Source: DATAFF01 sp036257595 (lineage in GTDB: Bacteria; Pseudomonadota; Alphaproteobacteria; Rhizobiales; Aestuariivirgaceae). From it: DNA of 6,453 nt. Made by a program: the position numbers and the translations under genes. A model generated the notes under the pieces. The model was not told the DNA's origin. It searched no databases and saw only the letters and a program-made list of their open reading frames with translations. The stretch lies in contig DATAFF010000052.1 in assembly GCA_036257595.1 (NCBI GenBank), positions 1 through 6,453 of the forward strand, written 5' to 3'. Below are positions 4,358 through 6,453 of the stretch, piece after piece; position 1 is the first letter of the stretch; each line of letters begins with the position of its first letter.

Positions 4358-6453
4358 GGCCTCGCCTTGCGATCGGCTTTCATCTCTGACGCGACACTTG
4401 GATCTGCCTCGACCCCGAACAGTTTGGCCACCTGCCTCAACCGTTCGGCAGCTTCGCCGGTGATGTCGCCGCGGGCGTTGAGAACATGGCAGAGCACGAT
4501 GAAGGCTCCGCGACGGGTCTTCGGGTCGGGCGGCAGCAGGCGCGGGATCGCCGCAAGAGTCGCGGCCTGATCGATCAGCAGCATGAAATATTGCTCGCGA
4601 ATGAGGGTCTTGAACTCTGAAAGAGTCAGCCGCGGCTTGTCGTCCTCCACCGCCCTGAGCCGTTTCAGCGCCGCCAAGCCCCGCTCGTCAGGTCCTCCTC
4701 GCGCCATCCCGACATAGATGAGGGCGCGCGCCAGGCATTCGCGCAAGCCGCCCGTGTCGATCCGCGACTTAAGCTCGTCGATCCGTCCCTGCAGCAATGC
4801 GCCATAGGCGGAGCTCTTCGCCGCCTTGCGGTGCGGCTGCTCGCCGGCAGGATCGATCCCCACTGCCGCCTGCAGCACCGGTGATCCATAGATCCAATGG
4901 AAGGTGCTTTCGGCAACCGCCTCGGTCATGTCGCGCCAGCTGTCGAGCGCACCAACGATCTGCTTCGAGATTGCATCCTGGAAGGCGATGAAAGGATTGT
5001 CGGGCCGGGCCGGCTTTCGGTTGTCGCGCACCTGATCGGCAGCAACCCTCACCAGACCCATCATCGGATTGCTGTCGGTGAAAGCGCTGTATTGCAGCCG
5101 CAGCGGATGGCACTGTTTCATCAAGCCGGAGACCGGCGCCGGAATGTTCTGGCGGATGAGTGGCTGCATGAAGGTGCGATAAAGCGCCAGATTGATCTCG
5201 GAGACTCGCGCCGCGGCGGCGAAACGGCGATCATCGGCCGCATCATTTCCACCAATCATGCGAATGTCATCGAGCGTACGCGCTTCGCAGCGCATGACCC
5301 AATCGCCGCTGACAAACGCCGATCCCTCCGTGCTTTCGGTCTTGGGTTCGATCACCGCCTCGTACAGGCCGGGCGGCAGGACATCGATCATGTCGATATT
5401 GCTGGAGAACTCGCCGTGCTCCTTGCGCGCGACCCCTGCCGACACGAAGATTCCAAGATGGCCGATCGTGTCGTGAATCGTGTAGACGATCGTTTGACCA
5501 TAGGAACGAATCTCGTCGACGCTGTCATAGAGATCGAGGATCCATCCGAGCGCCTGCTGCGGCGGTGTGATATTGTCTGCCTTGGAGCAGAACACCACGA
5601 TCGGCGAGCGGATGTTGCGCAAGTCGATCGACGTCCCGTCCGTTGTTTTGATCCTCCCCGCCGCGAGATTGTTGCCGACAAACAGCTCGTCGACGATGAA
5701 CTGCATCTCCTCGGCATTGAGGGTGACATGGCCGCCCCACCAGGTCTCGAAGCCGAGATAGCGCGGCGCCTCGGTGTCGATCTTGGAATAGAGATTATAT
5801 TGCTTGGTCCAGAGGGTGTTGGACGGGTTCTGGTTTTCGAAGTTCTGCACGAGCCAGGCGCCGTCGAACTTTCCATGACCTATGTCGCCAGTCAGCGCGG
5901 TGAGCCAGCTGCCGCCAAGGAGACCGCCGGTGTAGCGCATCGGATATTTGCCGCGCACGCCGGCCCAGTAGGACAGCGGCGATCCGGCGAGAATGAGCGG
6001 CCCGAACAGCTCCGGTCGGAGCGCTGCCAGCATCATGATCGCCCAGCCTGCCTGGCAGTTGCCGATCACGCAGGGCCTGCCATCCGCCTCCGGATGGAGG
6101 TCGATGACCTTCTTGAGAAAGATCGCTTCGGCGCGCGTAATGTCCTCGATCGTCTGGCCCGCAACCGGATCGGGGAGGAAGCCGATGAAATAGCAGGGAT
6201 GGCCGGCTTTGAAGGCGACGCCGATCTCGCTGTCAGCCTTGAAGCCGCCGATCCCCGGCCCGTGGCCGGCCCGCGGGTCGACAATAACGAAGGGACGCCG
6301 CGTCGGATCGATCGTGACATCCTTGGGCGGAACGATCCGCGCGAGCACATAATTGACCGGCCGGTCGAGCGTGCGGCCGTCGATCACCAGCTCGGCATCA
6401 TAATCGAGCACATGCGGAGCGTCCTTGGCGAGATGCTCCTGATACTGATTGCC
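4354..6453 (-). CDS. DUF3141 domain protein, PHA-synthase-like alpha/beta hydrolase (5' end outside window)
   Basis: The frame is open to the window edge, giving 699 residues, and the residues before the first internal GTG (6411) still look like the family, so the true start is further right. Numbered from that GTG, residues about 35-330 form an alpha/beta-hydrolase domain. GNCQAGWA carries Cys119 in the nucleophile-elbow position, SKADNITPP carries Asp279 and IGHLGIF carries His318. This is the Cys-Asp-His set and local context of polyhydroxyalkanoate synthases (PhaC). PRAGHGPGIGGF (46-57) probably forms the oxyanion region. DUF3141 proteins are sometimes annotated as 3-hydroxyalkanoate synthetase, but I know of no firm biochemical proof. 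Residues about 380-520 are an uncharacterised region, and about 540-670 form a separate helical domain. No signal peptide is visible in the part present. It is the first visible gene of the operon and corresponds by position to orfA of the S. meliloti orfA-pta-ackA-fabI operon. The family call is firm; the substrate is unknown. Confidence 0.88.
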   Translation of the reverse strand, partial: GNQYQEHLAKDAPHVLDYDAELVIDGRTLDRPVNYVLARIVPPKDVTIDPTRRPFVIVDPRAGHGPGIGGFKADSEIGVAFKAGHPCYFIGFLPDPVAGQTIEDITRAEAIFLKKVIDLHPEADGRPCVIGNCQAGWAIMMLAALRPELFGPLILAGSPLSYWAGVRGKYPMRYTGGLLGGSWLTALTGDIGHGKFDGAWLVQNFENQNPSNTLWTKQYNLYSKIDTEAPRYLGFETWWGGHVTLNAEEMQFIVDELFVGNNLAAGRIKTTDGTSIDLRNIRSPIVVFCSKADNITPPQQALGWILDLYDSVDEIRSYGQTIVYTIHDTIGHLGIFVSAGVARKEHGEFSSNIDMIDVLPPGLYEAVIEPKTESTEGSAFVSGDWVMRCEARTLDDIRMIGGNDAADDRRFAAAARVSEINLALYRTFMQPLIRQNIPAPVSGLMKQCHPLRLQYSAFTDSNPMMGLVRVAADQVRDNRKPARPDNPFIAFQDAISKQIVGALDSWRDMTEAVAESTFHWIYGSPVLQAAVGIDPAGEQPHRKAAKSSAYGALLQGRIDELKSRIDTGGLRECLARALIYVGMARGGPDERGLAALKRLRAVEDDKPRLTLSEFKTLIREQYFMLLIDQAATLAAIPRLLPPDPKTRRGAFIVLCHVLNARGDITGEAAERLRQVAKLFGVEADPSVASEMKADRKARP
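4360..4368 (-). promoter_or_regulatory. Shine-Dalgarno region for pta
   Basis: Minus-strand AAGGCGAGG lies inside the last codons of the DUF3141 gene. AAGG is 7 nt from ATG 4357, and GAGG is 5 nt from ATG 4354. Together with the ATGA stop/start overlap (4357-4354) it indicates translational coupling. Confidence 0.65.

Overview
The window is GC-rich (roughly 60-65% by eye), densely coded DNA. The protein families and gene order point to an alphaproteobacterium of the Hyphomicrobiales/Rhizobiales type (Bradyrhizobium, Rhodopseudomonas, Methylocystis or similar). This is inferred from family content and synteny, not from a marker gene.

Left part, plus strand (about 1-1409): two probable envelope proteins. 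The first has an N-terminal membrane anchor, a coiled coil with an internal 47-residue duplication, and a long Ala/Pro-rich tail. The second, 67 bp downstream, is a small secreted protein with four cysteines and the recognisable pattern of the Rap1a/Tai family, known as immunity proteins to type VI secretion amidase effectors. No effector is visible here.

Right part, minus strand (1445 to the right edge): four tightly packed genes read from right to left. They are a DUF3141 protein (alpha/beta hydrolase with a PHA-synthase-like Cys-Asp-His triad, cut by the window edge), a phosphate acyltransferase (Pta/Ptb family), an acetate/propionate-type kinase (AckA) and an enoyl-ACP reductase (FabI). 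DUF3141 and pta share an ATGA stop/start overlap, pta and ackA are adjacent with a Shine-Dalgarno sequence lying over the pta stop, and ackA and fabI overlap by 11 nt. This is almost certainly one operon with coupled translation. The order matches, from memory, the orfA-pta-ackA-fabI operon of Sinorhizobium meliloti reported as PhoB-controlled and induced by phosphate starvation. The promoter, and any PHO box, would lie outside the window to the right.

How the genes may work together: Pta turns acyl-CoA plus phosphate into acyl-phosphate and CoA, and AckA uses the acyl-phosphate to make ATP and free acid. A second FabI and a PHA-synthase-like protein alongside suggest a link between short-chain acyl-CoA overflow, polyester or lipid metabolism, and phosphate or redox stress. 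That link is inference. The two blocks converge with only 35 bp between them. I saw no RNA genes, mobile elements, CRISPR arrays or clear terminators.
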